The translations under genes and the position numbers were made by a program. Source: Stichopus chloronotus (lineage: Eukaryota > Echinodermata > Holothuroidea > Aspidochirotida > Stichopodidae). Taken from it: 64,000 nt of DNA. The notes under the pieces were generated by a model. The model had not been told where the DNA came from. It saw only the letters and a list, made by a program, of their open reading frames with translations, and made no database searches. Shown piece after piece: positions 11,449 to 25,321 of the stretch (the stretch's first letter is position 1; each line of letters opens with the position of its first letter). The DNA lies in NCBI GenBank assembly GCA_021234535.1, contig CM037843.1:18073911-18137910 (forward strand). Direction: 5' to 3'.

Positions 11449-14042
11449 GCAAGCGAATTATGGTCCAAAATGTCTCCCAGATCGCTGGAAATGGTACCAC
11501 TCAGGTCACTTTTAGCCCCCAAATTGTAACCTGCGTTTATTGTCCTGAGATGAATCAAATATGAAACCTGGTGGTCCAATGCTCTGATTGTAGGAGATAT
11601 ATTTATTTTTGATAATCCTAAATTTCTGGTGGGGGACACAAGGTTTTTGGGGAATGTTTCCCCGTCCCCCCCCCCCTCCACTCTTGGCGACGTCATTGGC
11701 TGTAGCTGAGCTTATGGTCATGTGACTGATCCACAGGAGAATGGAACTGCAGGAGAAAACATTTGTGGCCGGGTAATGTGCTTTACAAAACATCAATGAA
11801 GCCAGTCACACCCAACGACACACACTCTCCCAAAAGATGACATTGCATGAAACAAAAAAAACACTCTCAAAACTAAAGAAAAGAGAAGCTTTGACTGAAT
11901 ATAAGCAAAAAGCTAGTACAGATAAAAGTTCATCAAAAGAGGCGTCATTTGGGAAATAAAGAGAAAGCACACCGTCAGGACGATATCCTCTTCAGCGAGT
12001 CGTACCGGATGTTTTTTGCTTTTACGTCACTGGTGCCGCCAAAGTGACGTTCATGGTATCCTTGAAGGACGTAACAGTCACAGTCGTAAAAACTACAGCG
12101 GTAAGTTTGCTGCTTTCAAAACCCAGATTCGGATTATCGATTGTTTTTGTCTATAACACTAGCTGTAGACTTCTGTTTGGTGAACCGTGCAATAAGTCTG
12201 TTCACGCATGTACCATTTATCTGGGCCATAACCACCAAGTAATTGCGTTCCTATATTGTTTGTAAGGGTCGTGACAGGCAGTATAACGAACTTTGTCCTG
12301 TTGGAGTCTGTTTATTCTTGATGAAACTTGTAATCAATTTGCGAACTTTTTAAATAAAGCCTAAACAATGGTGTCAATCGAGTGCAAATTTTCCAGAAAG
12401 ATTTCTTTAAACTATTAACACTTTTTTTTTTTGCGAAAACGTTGTAGTGAACATCACTTTTTTGAACCAAAATAACCAACTGCTTTAGAAGTAAAACTGA
12501 TCAATGGCCTAACAGAAATGACGTTTAGTAAGATCAACCAACCGGTGTGACAACATCTCCACACATGTGTAAGGAGGAAATAAAATCTATAATTGAGATA
12601 ATGTTAGTTCTGAATTATGGGCTGCAGGCAGCTTTTTGCCCGTCACTGTGGGTGAAATGTCGTTAGTATAATGTTTTCGAATAGCTTCAATCAAACTTGA
12701 CGTGGTGTCACGGTTAGATTAAGCCCGGTGAATTGTTTCTCGGAGTAATGCCTTTAATTTTAATTTGCAATTTTAATACCGCTATTGTACCTTTTTTGCA
12801 TTAGTTGTGATTCGTTCTTTGGATTCTTTGCATTTCGCGTCTACCCTTTCAAACACATGCAAAATGATTTCTGATTCTCTTCAGCTCAGATCACTCTTTT
12901 TTTTTCTTTTCTTTTTTTTGGTCAGGATGATCAATTTTGATGTTATTATTTTCTAAAGGTTCCGTAGTATGTAATCACAACTCCTTATATGACGTCATTA
13001 TTTGTGATTCCTCTAATCGTTGATTGTCTCAACAAGTATAGGCCTACTGTAACAGAAAGTCACTCTTCAATAAAAACGAAACTTTATTCCGTCAGTTGCG
13101 GTGTCAGGTTCCCAAGAATGGGGAGGGGTAGATTGAGTTACCGATAGATTTGGCCGTAGTGATGGGGGGGGGGGTACGTGGAGGCACATCTTGTACCAAA
13201 TAATAAAAAGATGTCGCGCGTAAAGCGTGCTTTTATGAATACTATACTAAATTTCTCATTTCTAGAAAATATGTACCACACCAAACTCCCTGCAGAAATC
13301 TATAATGTTAGAACCACCCCTCCGAATAAGGTGTGTGTGGGGGGGGGGGGGAGACTAGAAGTCGTCGTCATTGTTAAGATTCCAACAGTATGGATTGAGA
13401 TTTCGCCGGCTTCCTTTGTATTTACAATACGTGCACAATGCAAGGCGCTATGTTAGCAACTGAAGAGTCTTCCACGATACTATCATCAAGGTTTAATGAT
13501 AGCGCGATAATCTCTTCTAGCTTTGTAGAAATGACTCCGGCCGATGGTGTTGGTGAAATGTCGTTTTGAATTTGTTGATGATACCGTATTTGCTATCAGA
13601 AGAAACTCACTTGGCGAATTTTTCCTCGAACGTTTTTATCCGTGTATGTATCTTGGACTGTTGTTCCAGTTGTTATGTACGTATGGGGGAGGGGGGGGGG
13701 CGGAGACCAATCGGAATTCCACCTTCAGTTGGCGCGTATCGTACCAGAAAATTTGTAAAACTACCTCCTAGATCACAGGAAATCGTCTACCCCGCGGCTG
13801 GCTCCAAAGGCGCCCCTACATTCCTGGCGCCCGTCACAAAAAAAAGACGCTTTTAGACAGAGTTCCATAGCCTCCCTGGCCCTTCCAGCCACGTCGCCAC
13901 CGACGGATACTGGTACGTTTGCTCAGTTCGTAGTTCGGTGTAGGCATAATATTCCTAGATCCTTTCTTTTACAGATTGATACCAAATTCTCCTCTCCCAC
14001 TAACTACACTGTGCCATACAGTTAAAGACAGACAGTGAGCCA
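11449..14042. other. Intergenic with several poly-G/poly-C runs
   Basis: Long C or G runs lie near 11666-11677 (C), 13164-13174 (G), 13339-13351 (G) and 13691-13700 (G, interrupted). The segment at 13719-13736 is a diverged hairpin-core copy (CCACCTTCAGTTGGCGCG), followed by ACCAGAAAATTTG, which is shared with 42661-42674. The frames at 13178-13456 and 13544-13856 run through the G tracts and are not credible genes. Confidence 0.5.
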
Positions 14043-14675
14043 TTCAAGGGGAAATCAGAGTTTATTTTCACAATTTATTTCGATACTTTTCCCCGCCGGT
14101 ATCGTACAATGAGTTATAACTAACAAATATGATCAAGATTACCTCAAAACATGTGAACAATTTCGAGACACGAGTCAAATTCGCACAAATTCGGTGAATA
14201 ACTCCGAAAGTCTGAAACATCCATATTCATCGAATCAAATATGAATATTCAGTACTATTGCCTTTTCAAGGTACGAGGTGGTGGGGCTTCCTATTTAGTA
14301 CAGTAAACAAAACATCATAGGAACTCGCGGCGTGAGTGAACAGCCGTATGGTTTGCACATACGAGTAATTTCCATGACGTACAGCATGGGAACCGTAAAT
14401 ATTTGGTTATGTTTAATCATATAACGTCATCACAGTCTTACGCTGTGATTGGTCATCGTATAGAGGAGGCTATCTTGTCTTGTACATGACCGTTTATTTT
14501 TTGTACCCGACAAATATTAAGAGTTCTCATTCAACAGTAACTAACGTAATAATTACCGTTTCTTCTACCTTCAAACACCTACCCAACGTCTCTGTATTTC
14601 GGTGAACAATCAGTTCAGAAAGAAAAATAAACTAAAGGTGAATTTTCTCAGTCAAACCCTTGATTTCCCCTTTAA
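14043..14675. mobile_element. T2/Kolobok-like MITE
   Basis: The left end is TTCAAGGGGAAATCAGAGTT at 14043. The right end, read on the minus strand, is TTAAAGGGGAAATCAAGGGT. The right TTAA is at 14672-14675; the left TTCA is probably a one-base change from TTAA. Terminal similarity covers about 20 bp and fits the TTAAAGGRR signature. No transposase is encoded. Confidence 0.7.
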
Positions 14676-16491
14676 CAGGATTTGATGACACAGCCAAGAA
14701 GTGTCTTGTTTACTGGATTTAGCCTGATACTTTGATTGACCTACGGTAGGTCTAATCAGGCGAAGAGGGCTCCCTTTTGTCACAGCCAGTAGAGTTCCTC
14801 TATAAAGGAACTCTGTAATAGCTAGCGTCAGTATTTTTTCTCACATTTTTTCCCCTAACACCTTTCTTCATACTAATAACGCATGTGGTTTAGGCAAACT
14901 TTGTTGTTATCCAACATACGTGTATTATCTGAGTGAGTAAGTGTGTGTGTATGTGTGTGAGTCTGTGTTTGTCTTTCATGGGACCATCCCATAATTTACA
15001 CCTACGATGTGAAAAAAAAAAAACAAACATTCAGAGAAAACCGAGGGGATCCGGGTTTCGAAATGCTGCGACCTTCGTCACTGTAAGGTCCCCGCCCCAT
15101 TTTAGCTAGCTTAGAAATTGGAATAGAACCAACTATATTCATGTGAGGGGTACTCATAAACGTTTAAGTTGTCTTTTAGTGGACAAGACCGCATACTTCC
15201 TCCAAAAAAAAACTATAGTCCTTTGCCCTGTTGCCCAAAAGAGTAATTACGTTCAATGTTAAATTGAAATTTATTGTTGTCAAACTGAGTACAGTAAATC
15301 ACATCAGAAGTTTGTAAATCTTAGTCGTGGAACGGTTGGCGAGCTTAGCCCTGATATGTGTTAGGAATTAAATGTAGTTTTTATCAATGCACATAATTCT
15401 AACAAAATTGCAATTAAAAATAGACTAAAGTGGCAGTTTTCATACGTTGCGAAAGGAAAGACACTGAATTTGAGGTGAAAAGGAAAACCTTGTTGTCTTG
15501 ACAAAAGTAAACATAGAGGAAAAATAAATGATTTGTAATCACAGAGTGATGTGATCGCGAAATTGAAAAAACATCAGTCACAAAATATCACGGTTTTTTT
15601 TATTTACAACTATCCACAGAAAATATCGAAATTCGATCTTTCAAAAACGCGGAAAAATTGCCACCTTACATTAGACTACACATACTTCACTCAGAATAAG
15701 TGAGTTAGTCATTGCCAAGTAGTTCGGCCTAGGAGTAGCTAGACGCACCTCAAATTGGCCCTCTCACATGTAGTGCGACACTTAAGTACACCCAAACAAG
15801 GAAAAGAATAGCTAAGTTCAGCTTTGAAGTCACCGTACCACCGTTAATCTCTTCCATTGACTTACACGCTAAAAAAAACCAACCTTCGAAAGCCCCTCGT
15901 CCATTCAAGGTACGTCATAGGAAAGATTCCTTACACCTATCATGTGATTGGTAACGGCCTGGCCTACCATGGCATTTACAAATTTCCGTATGTCGACAAT
16001 TTGAGCTAGAGGCTATGAACGTTTTGAGAGCGTTGCTCCCGCCCCCTTGACAAGACTCACCGACCAAAATATTACAACGACACCTTCGATTTTCTAAAAC
16101 AATTTAAATCTCTTTCAATCGACCAATTTGCACATCGTTTGTTCTTTAATTGGTGCTCTTCAGTATGCAATTAAAAAAAATAGTGATGACGTAACTGAAA
16201 GCATGCTGAAAAAACATCCTTGTGGCTCAATTTAGGCACTTTTCACGTGAAAGGTTAACAGATCTCGCGGATGTACGGTACATAATCTACTAACCTATAT
16301 GGACATGTTCCACAACCATGTTGTTGCTGTCAGAGTATAGTTACATAATTTTGTACTGTATTATATTGTCCCCTTTGGCTTTCAAAAAATGGATACTTCG
16401 TGAGTATACTAGGTGCTATAGATACTATAAGTGTATATTTACAGGAGCGCTCCAGGGTTGCCATCGAATGTGACGTATACCTGCACCTGCA
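14676..16491. other. Intergenic, nothing recognised
   Basis: Non-coding by inspection. Short GT-rich microsatellite-like stretch at about 14940-14975. No recognised gene or element. Confidence 0.45.
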
Positions 16492-16561
16492 CAGAGCCAT
16501 ATGTAGAGATGGCTATATGTATATATGGCTCTGGATCTGCACAGAGCCATATATGGCTCTG
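16492..16561. repeat. Nested palindromes built on CAGAGCCATAT
   Basis: CAGAGCCATAT at 16492-16502 is inverted at 16523-16533 (ATATGGCTCTG). Immediately after comes the perfect 20-bp palindrome CAGAGCCATATATGGCTCTG at 16542-16561. The arms can pair within or between units, so several alternative hairpins are possible. Confidence 0.85.
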
Positions 16562-18375
16562 GACCTGCAGAAGCAAAAGCGCCCTCACTGTCGGACTTGA
16601 ACGCTTGGACGAGAAACAAATCACATCAGGTATAGCATATACTGATCATCCGAGCGTTCCATGGAACTGAAACTAGCATCAACTTGCCAAGTATTGCTTA
16701 TCATATTGTTCTGCGAATACTTATCATTTGAAGCACAAGTACTGCACGTAAGTCTGCTATGGCAAAATTCTGAGCGGAGAGATTGATTGTCCGCTCTTCA
16801 TTCATAGTGGCCATTCAGTCCAAAATATCTATATTTTGGTCAGTGGGTCTCTAAACCATGGGCAATTAAATTTCATAGCCATGTCATTGACGCAAAAGAC
16901 GTTGACTGGCTCTCTTAGGTTAGTGATCTTTTCTATATTGTGTTTTTGAAGGTCAGTGACGTCAATAAAAATTATTAAAAGGGAACAAAGACTCTACAAA
17001 GAGGGCGTATTCACGTTCGAAGTTTCTCTTCTGAGATTTCACACTCCGATGGCATGTTCTGACACAACTGACCGTCAATGATGTTATTCCATACCAAAAA
17101 CAATGTATAGCTGCATGCACGGGCTGACTGGACTTCTGGACAAACGTTTAGGATATTCTTCAGAGGTGGTAAAAGAGCTGCTTCTAAGAGTTGTTTACTT
17201 TACCTGCCTATTTTGTTTATTCGAAAGCTGCGGTCTGATAAAACAAATAATACGAAATATATGTAAAAGCGTAAATGAGTATAGTACAGCGTGGTGTGTC
17301 CGGAACCAGAAAATAAGTCAAAACTTTGCCAGATACGTCGAAATGTTATCCCCAACTGCTACAGTCACATGATCATAAGCAACACGGTTGCTATGGATAC
17401 ATATCTTCTTTCGGAACTTAAACGAGGTACAATAATCGATGGACGTCTGTATCTCCTTGTGTGTATTAGTCACCGAGGTCGGTGAACGCGTCGGCACCCG
17501 ACGTTTGGCAAGGTTATATGATTTTCGTTCCTGTTTTCTTTTTGTTCCATATTGTTCACCTATTTGAGATTTACTTTGAATAGAACAATCTTTTCTTAAG
17601 TACTTGTGAAAAACTGCTGAAGTCGATAGACCCAATTCTTTGTGTACAGTTATTCCTTTTTTCAGACGCCGAGAATAGCCTATGCAAAAGCTTTTAATAC
17701 TTTTTTTTTTTGGCGGAAATGAACACTAACAAAGCAGACTAACAACAAGTTCATATATACTGTCGGTGGTATTTTCATATTTCTTAGATGTCCTTACCTT
17801 TCATATTTGTGTGACTCACTCAAGACGCACCTCACATGATTTCCACGAAAGAAAAAAAAAGATAAAAAGGGCTCAGTGACGCTCCTTACAGCATTGTTTA
17901 TCCCTCGAGGCGAAGACGAACGTAAATAAAATGAAACAAGTTTAGCTATCCAAATAATGAATATTCTTTCGTCATCAATTACATGCAAAACCCGGAAAAT
18001 GTTAGTTCCAGTAACTCGACTATATGCGCACTCACACGACACAACACCCACCCATTTCAACCCACCTTCGTCGTGACTCAGAGAGAATAGGCGAAAGAAA
18101 ACTTAAAAATGAGAGAATCTTTTTAAGAAAACTTTTTTGAGTTATGAACACCGACTTTGCAAAATAAAAATATGTAGAGATTGACTTCACCGAAAAATGA
18201 AGTTATGAAAATTTTCGTGTTTCAGTCCATACAAAAGTGAGACAGCTCAAAATTTCTTCAAACACCGTTGGCCTTGATGGTTTATGTCAGATTTAAACAA
18301 TGTTTTTCAATATTATGATTTATAATTTCCCTTTTTTTTTAAATTTCAAGCTATAAGGTCAGCCTCTGTTCGTTT
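16562..18375. other. Intergenic, nothing recognised
   Basis: AT-rich. The frames at 17103-17372 (+), 17318-17635 (-) and 17794-18060 (-) have no recognisable domain. Confidence 0.45.
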
Positions 18376-18759
18376 TTAAAGGGGCTCATTGGGTTGTTTT
18401 GTAAAATTCACCGAATTATACTAATTCTGTCAAATTTCCTTGATTCGCGTACGAATGATAAAGAATCAAACTTAGAGGATCCCCACGTGTCACATACAAA
18501 GAAACATTATAATGAGGGATTAATTAACTATCCAATTTGGTGTTTGAAAATTCGTAACCAGACACTTTTCACATAAGTACTAATTCATATGCACTAAGCA
18601 AGTATAAGTCAGAGTAAAAAAATGCAAAACTTTTGACAGTTTTTATAACTATTGCCTGTGGACCTTGACAATAATTATGCTAATTGTAAGTTTGTCATGC
18701 ATTTGTACCCTTTAAAATCCTTGCAAACTTACCAATATTAACTCAATGAGCCCCTTTAA
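18376..18759. mobile_element. T2/Kolobok-like MITE
   Basis: Left end TTAAAGGGGCTCATTGGGTT at 18376; right end, on the minus strand, TTAAAGGGGCTCATTGAGTT ending at 18759. One mismatch in 20 bp, exact TTAA at both edges and a full match to TTAAAGGRR. The 384-bp element has no transposase frame. Confidence 0.85.
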
Positions 18760-20162
18760 TTACATGATGCACGCTTTTGGATCATCTGACGAAAGGTTGC
18801 ACAGTCTGTGCTCTTTCTCACAACTATACCCAATCGTTCTCGAAAGTTTCCAATTCTCTCCGAAGAATTGTAAGCAAAGAATAAAAAAAAGAAGAGAGTG
18901 AATAAAAAAAGAAAGAAGAGAGTGTGCATATCCTAGGTCAAGGACGTGCTGTTTCTCAATAGCTCTTGTTCCATTTGCCGTAGAGTGAGGTGCTTCATAT
19001 TTACTTTGCCCCTAGGATAATGACTTTGACACATTTTTCGATTAAAAAGTCTCAGCAATCGTTCTCGCTCATTAACTTTGCCAACCCTTTCGACAAATTT
19101 CTGTGCAAACTTTTCTTCTTGCGAACTTCCTACAATGAAAGCTCAAGTTTGGTGGATCCCGTTGAGCAGCCTCGACTTCGCTCACCAGGCAAAAAAAAAA
19201 AAATGGTTCGCTTTCATGAGATATTAGTCTTTTCAAAGACCAACACTTTTATTATTTCAATAAAGTCATGCAGTGAAAGAAAAACATCCAACTTTATATG
19301 AATTTACACAAATAAAACAAAACAGAGAAATATAGTGTACGAACAAAGCCGATCAGTATATTTACATGACAGTCGAAATAAAATAACAGAAAACTGCAGC
19401 AAATTCCCAGATCAATTTTAAGAGAGAGGCAGAGAGAGAATTACTCTTTATGATTGAAAGGGTTCAACTGGCGGTAATGTTTATTGTAACGAACAAAGAC
19501 TGAGGGTGGAAGAATGAGTAGAGAGAATTTCTTCAGAAGCCTTCTCTCTTTTTTTTTATTCTTCGGTGTAGACCGTGCGTGTAATTCGGTTTCTCTGGAA
19601 ATCAAGTCTACGCTAATTTCGTTTCGTTTTTTATTCATTTGTCTGACACTGCATTTCAGTTTCCATAAAAGGGACATTTTGATTTTCTTCATTTCAGTTT
19701 GAAATCTGTGGGTATAGTTTAAGACGCATTCATGATTGGATATTATGGTATAACATAGCCTATGCCTATGCTGAAAGTTGTATTGTTTCATAAGCATCAA
19801 TCATCAATTTGCACGTTCGTTCCGGGGTAAGTGGGGTGATGGGTGGTGGGTAGCTATTCCAGTGCCTAGCTACAATGCCTTGGCGGATAAAGGCACGTTC
19901 AATGGTTCTACGTCGAAACCCCTCCGAAGATACCGTTACCTACAGCTGTAACCAGGTTGCAGTCACGATAAAAGTTCCGTGAGCCCTAATGACAAGTAAA
20001 CATTAGTCACGTTTATTTTTTCTCTCTCATTTGGTCATTGTGGCTCTTATATGCAGGCAGACTTACCCTTACGCCGATAACGTATATCTACGTTTTTTTT
20101 TTAATTCACATTGGCAGATGGAGACCATAAGTGACGTCATGGTATGTCGTAGCACGCGCAAT
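18760..20162. other. Intergenic, nothing recognised
   Basis: Purine-rich AAAAGAAGAGAGTG is duplicated near 18885-18925. The 119-codon minus frame at 19441-19800 is Lys/Arg-rich, unrecognised and opposed by a frame on the other strand. Confidence 0.45.
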
Positions 20163-20198
20163 ACTGCAAGAAACCTCTGGACTGCAAGAAACCTCTGA
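20163..20198. repeat. 18-bp direct tandem duplication
   Basis: ACTGCAAGAAACCTCTGG is followed directly by the same word ending in A. It lies just left of the repeat element that starts at 20224. Confidence 0.85.
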
Positions 20199-20223
20199 CA
20201 TATCAGCCAGTGCCTGTTATTTT

Positions 20224-22208
20224 TATCTCATCGCCCTATAGGGGCTAAGATGAGATATTGTAGTCACTTGGCTAGTGGAGCTATATATTGTACTGTGTAC
20301 CCATGTGAGAACAGTTGCCATGGAAACGCTTGGAGTGGATGAGTAGCGACACCCCAAGGGTACCCCATGGTAGAGGGACCATGGGTACAGGAGGATCCTG
20401 TTGGGTGATATAAATGAAAACGTGTCCGTGCCAATGTGTGTGCGTGTGTGTGCCCGTCTTTTCGGGTGGGATCGAGGACCGAAACAATAGATTTTAGGTC
20501 CTCTGTAGAAAATTCAAGAGATTTCTCCGGTCCTCGCAAGATTAACAATAGACAGTCTTATTGTTAACGTTAAGGTTGAGGAAGAAAAAACAAAAGAAAG
20601 CACAATGAGGTCCTCGGAATGAATGGAAAACAAAGCTGCGTGTGTGTGTGCAGGCGTGTGACGGTGTGTGTGCGTCCGGACCTGTTCAAATAGTGGTTTT
20701 TCCAGAATAGTTTGAAAAGTATATGAGTGATTAAGTTTAGACTTTGTAAGGTTGTGCATGATGCCAATATGTGGAAGATGTATTAGTTGTAAGGTAAATT
20801 GAGTCAAATTTGCTGATTTTTGAAAAAAAAGCCACTTTTGCCCCAAAATTGGTATTTCCAGCATATGTTGAGAACTATTACATCAATTAACTAAAATTTT
20901 TGTAAGGAATTTTACCTGAGAACACATTGTTCAAGATTTTATTACTGTAATGGTGAATCCAGTGAATTTTGCTGATTTTTGAGAAAAAAGCCAATTTTGC
21001 CCCAAACTTGCTATTTCCAGCATATCTTGAGAAGTATTAGAGCATTTAATGCAAACTTTTGCAAACTTACCTGAGAATGAAATATTCAAGGTATATCACT
21101 TTGGCAGTAAAGAGAGTGAAATTTGCTGATTTTTCAGGGAAAGAAGTCACTTTTGCCCCCAAATTTGTATTTACATCATTCCTTGAGAACTATTAGACCA
21201 ATTAACTTAAAGTTTTGTAAGGACTTACCTGAAAACACATTGTTCAAGATTTTGTTACTGTAATGGTGAATCCAGTGAATTTTGCTGATTTTTGAGAAAA
21301 AAACCAGTTTTTGCCCCCAAATTTGTATTTCCAGCATACCTTGTGAACTATAGTAGACCAATCAACTTAAAGCTTTGTAAGGACTTGCCTGAGAACACAT
21401 TGTTCAACATAATATTAATGTAATGGTAAATCCAGTGAAATCTTAGTGCTGATATTTGAGACAGCTAATTTTGCCATAAGATTTGTATTTCCAGCATATC
21501 TTGAGAGCTGATGGAGCAATATACACAAAATTTTGCAAGGCTGTTCCTATGAACACAGTAACGAAGATACAGTGTATCATTCTTATAGTAATAAACTGCT
21601 GAAATTATGTGATTGTTTGGTAAAAAAAAATAGAGCTGGTATCCGGTTCAATAGACACCAACTTTTAACTTTAGGCAAAACAACTTTAGCAGAACTGGCC
21701 CTGTGGGTAATGTCTTTGAACATTTATGTAAATTATGAGAACTTGATTTTTAAGTCAAACAATAATTGTAGCAGAACCAGGCCCTGCACAGGTAAATAGG
21801 AGACTAATGTGCATATAACCCATATTGGGATGTTCTTATATCCTGCCCCTAACTGTAACCACAAAGCCTAACCTAATGGAAAAACCCAATGTTATAATCT
21901 GTCCATGTAGCGTAATATGCACAGATACTTTTGAGACGTTATTGTTATTGTTACTTTAGCCTATAAGTAGTGGCACCAGGCTATAGGCTTTAGCTTGCTA
22001 CCTTACAGTAGATATCAATATTACCATTTTATCATTCGGTTCTGCTTACCACCATTTTATGTTCGAAGAATATCAGTGCCAGGATAGGCACTTGGTGGCA
22101 TGTGGTTACAATAATCTAGGCCTATAACAAATCCCCATGTGCAGGCCATGTATTGAAATCAATTCATGTTGGCGATGAGATACACAACTCCGTGGATTGC
22201 CCTCTTCT
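20224..22208. mobile_element. Tandem-repeat-bearing element, long copy
   Basis: Shares with 43187-44253 the same order of parts: a left hairpin (ATCTCATCGCCC-TATA-GGGGC...GATGAGAT), a near-identical ~200-bp block with a conserved CCATGGT/ACCATGG hairpin, a TG-rich run, the phrase CCTGTTCAAATAGTGG, a 158-bp tandem repeat, and a right end containing GGCGATGAGATAC then CAACTCCGTGGATTGCC. The left TATCTCATCGCC and right GGCGATGAGATA (22171-22182) are exact inverted repeats, but similarity between copies runs about 25 bp past the right one, so the true edge is unsure. This copy has extra sequence at roughly 20450-20670 and after 21540. No transposase or reverse transcriptase was recognised. Confidence 0.75.
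20812..21540. repeat. 158-bp tandem repeat array, long copy
   Basis: The marker GCTGATTTTT recurs at about 20812, 20971, 21125, 21284 and 21448 (steps 159, 154, 159, 164). Each unit has GCCAATTTTGCCCC, TTGTATTTCCAGCATATCTTGAG and ACTTACCTGAGAA. Units come in two types after that point: ACACATTGTTCAAG and TGAAATATTCAAGG. Read on the minus strand, most units contain CAGGTAAGT, a splice-donor consensus. Confidence 0.85.
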
Positions 22209-25200
22209 TTTTTTTATTATTATTATTTTCTTTAACAAACATATTACATTCATTGTAATGGAATGCCACTTTGTCTCCTACCAAGGGCTATTTACCAGAC
22301 AACAGTTTACGTTAGATTATCAAACGAATTACAATTGACTTACCGCTCCAAGGAATGTACAGAAAGCGTGAATATAAAAAGACAAAATAGGTAATTAAGT
22401 CCAACAAAGCGTGTCGCAAAAGTTAACAGTGACTGAAGTGTTAAACTACAGCCCACGAAAAAGATATGGTATGCAACAAGTACTGTAAAAATAGCTTTGT
22501 TTCAGATTTTAACAGAACTTACCCTTGAAGAATTCCGATTTATGTTTTTACCGTCGGTTCATTTGTTTGGGTAAGGGGGTACAGTCTATTGTTTTCGTCT
22601 CGAAATTCTCACAAATCAGTAATGTCAGGGGAATTATAAGGAAGATAAAGAATAACTGGCTTCTTTTTGTTGTCGCCTTCTTCACCAGATAAAGGCATAT
22701 AAGCTGTTAAAAACCACAGTGGAATAGCCACTTGGTTAAGTTAGATTTGTCATCTATACAGAGTTTTTGATTGACGTTCATTCTTTGTGCAGTGCACACG
22801 AACACGTACATACACGTCTTTAATTTGGGCATTTTTTAGGGACGCACCATGTTACTAGTAACTTGGTCAAGTCCGCAGTCAACGGGGTGGGGGAAATCGT
22901 CGCCCCTAGGCAATTTTCCGCCCCGCAGACTTTTTTTTCCGACGGGGGGATCAAAAAAGTTATTAACATTATGCAGGTGGATCTGTCACCTGTTTTTATT
23001 TTAACCTCTTTATGAATCTGACCTGGCTATGGGTGTGAATTTGATTCACATTGGACCTATCATGCCAAACAAACCAAAAACATTTTTTTAGATCTTGAAA
23101 GACGGAATTGTCTTATAGTGCGTCCAGTTATAGTTCCATAATGTGTTTATGTGACAAGGAGAGCCTCACAACTTGCAGCGCTGGTTTATCACTATGCCCT
23201 TTTCTTTGTGGCTACAAGTTGACAATCGTCTACACCTAAATACAGCACTTTCAACCAGCGATTGTCAACGTCAACAAACCACGATTAGGTGTCAACAAAA
23301 AACAAGATCGCTCTTAACATGTCACCAATGACGTGCATAAATTCCATTGGTCACAGAACGGTCGATGAACTTCGAGGGCATAGGCCTAATCAATAGCTAA
23401 AATCGATAAATCTGGGCAAAATCAGTAAATCAGGACACAATCCTGTAATAATATGATTAAATCGTACACTGAGAGGTTTTTGACTTGCATGTTTATTATT
23501 TCAACATAATATACTGCACGAGAAAAAACAATAGGTGTGCGTCGAAGAGATGACAATTAGTGGCCCCCTGCTGCGGCTGCCTGCATGCCTATGGTATACA
23601 TGCAGGTGTCCACAAGTAATGTTGCACAATAATCCATAATATTGCATAATAGTACATAACGTTATACCTATAACGTTGCAGAAACCACGTAAACAAGTTG
23701 ACGTAACATTACAAAAAATCCATGTATAAATCCCCCCCCCCCTCCCCTCCTCCTCCCACCCGTGGACATGTGGAACTTCAAACTCCTTTCACAATTCGGA
23801 ACAACCACGTACCATCTCTGCGACAAGGTTGAGAGGACAAATTCAACATTTGCGCAGCTATGTTGTTAATTTCTCCTTAGTTGAAGAAAGTTGACCGACT
23901 CTGTGACTTCCGACGACCGTCTGTTCACCCCCCCCCCCCCAAATAAAACCCTGAATTAAACTGTTCGGCTGTTGATTTAAAGAATGTCTATTCCTTTGAT
24001 CACTGAATGTAATTGAAATTATGTTCACTGTTATTGCTGTATGTACTCACTGATTGCAAATGATCATTGAGGCAATTTCACACTTTCTTTGTACTACCAA
24101 TGGGAAAAAAGGGGGTGGGGTGGGTGAATGTGGTCGGAGTATTAACCGATTTTAACTCCACAACATATTTCATGAAGGATGGATGACATGTGTCACTTTT
24201 ATCCAGCTAGTATTCTTCGTCATTGAGTCACCTTTAAAGTATGTTTTTTGGATAATTGATGCCCATTACAATAATCCTTCCATATTTCCCTTTCAAATTT
24301 GTAACCCCACCCCTCCCCGTCCACGTTCTATGGAAAGAGAGATTACTGTACGGTCAACGGAGTGATTACTGTACGGTCAACGGTTGCTTTTCCGATGTTG
24401 CAATCTTCAGCTGTGAATCGACTTGTCCTCAACATGTACCGTGTATATTATTTCACCATGACCTTAGTTTCTTCCAGCGTCAGGTTAACGTTGTCATGGG
24501 AACTCTCTAATTAACAAGTCGAGGTGCTAACTTTGTGTTTTGATGAAGTACGTAAATATAAAAGGCCATAGAAATAACTTATACTGGGAACCACCTCTGT
24601 GTATTCTCCGACGCTGCATATACCTGACTTTTGGGTCATACCAAGTCCAAATTGGGAATTTGTATGTTGAAGTCAGTAACTGCGCATGCGTGTGGATCAC
24701 AGAAACCGCAAAGTTTCTTCCCACGCTATTTGACATGCCTCCGCGCGAAAAGCAAACACAAACATGTTCGGGTGGGTTTTAATATGTCCGCAGTCTAAAA
24801 ATTCGACAATTGCGTCTTTGAGTAAGCTCTCGGGATATTATTGTTAAAATGCAACAATTACTGGGTCGTTTCTGCCTGATTACCCTGAATTATGCTCAAA
24901 AGTTGATAAATGAAGGATTACATCGTTTTCATAACAGTTTGACTTTGGTCTGTGATAACAAGAACATGTTAATATTCCCCTTTTCGGGATCTAAACCGAT
25001 GTCAACGTGTGCTGGGCTAACTATAACTCGCCCCGTTGGCCTGGACAATCACATAAATTAAAGTGACACACGCTCATCGACGTGAAACGCTTTCCTTAAT
25101 TTCAATTTTTTGTATCGGTGATTTCATTTTTGTCAGAAGTGCCTTTTGTAATTTCATTCAGCATTTTCTTCTGTAATTAGAGGCCAAGCGCCCGAAAAGT

Positions 25201-25321
25201 GAGGGTGGGTACAATTTTCAGGAGGATGTGTTCTAAATTCCTGGGACATCTTGCTCACACAACGCACCGTGCATCTATGGCTTGTGATTAAAGTTCACAT
25301 CCACACAAATTCGAACAGACA
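22209..25321. other. Intergenic with C tracts and a 23-bp duplication
   Basis: Begins with a TTATTATTATTATT run at about 22216. C runs lie at about 23732-23742 and 23928-23940. An inverted pair GTTGACAATCG / CGATTGTCAAC lies at about 23217-23267. No gene was recognised; the overlapping frames at 24183-24510 and 24527-24782 are on both strands and unrecognised. Confidence 0.45.
24341..24383. repeat. 23-bp direct tandem duplication
   Basis: GATTACTGTACGGTCAACGG occurs at 24341 and again at 24364, separated by AGT. Confidence 0.9.

Noticed and set aside
20224..20256. Helitron terminus suggested by the hairpin at the left end of the tandem-repeat element
   Set aside because: The reverse strand does not end in CTRR after the hairpin, and no TC start was found at the other end.
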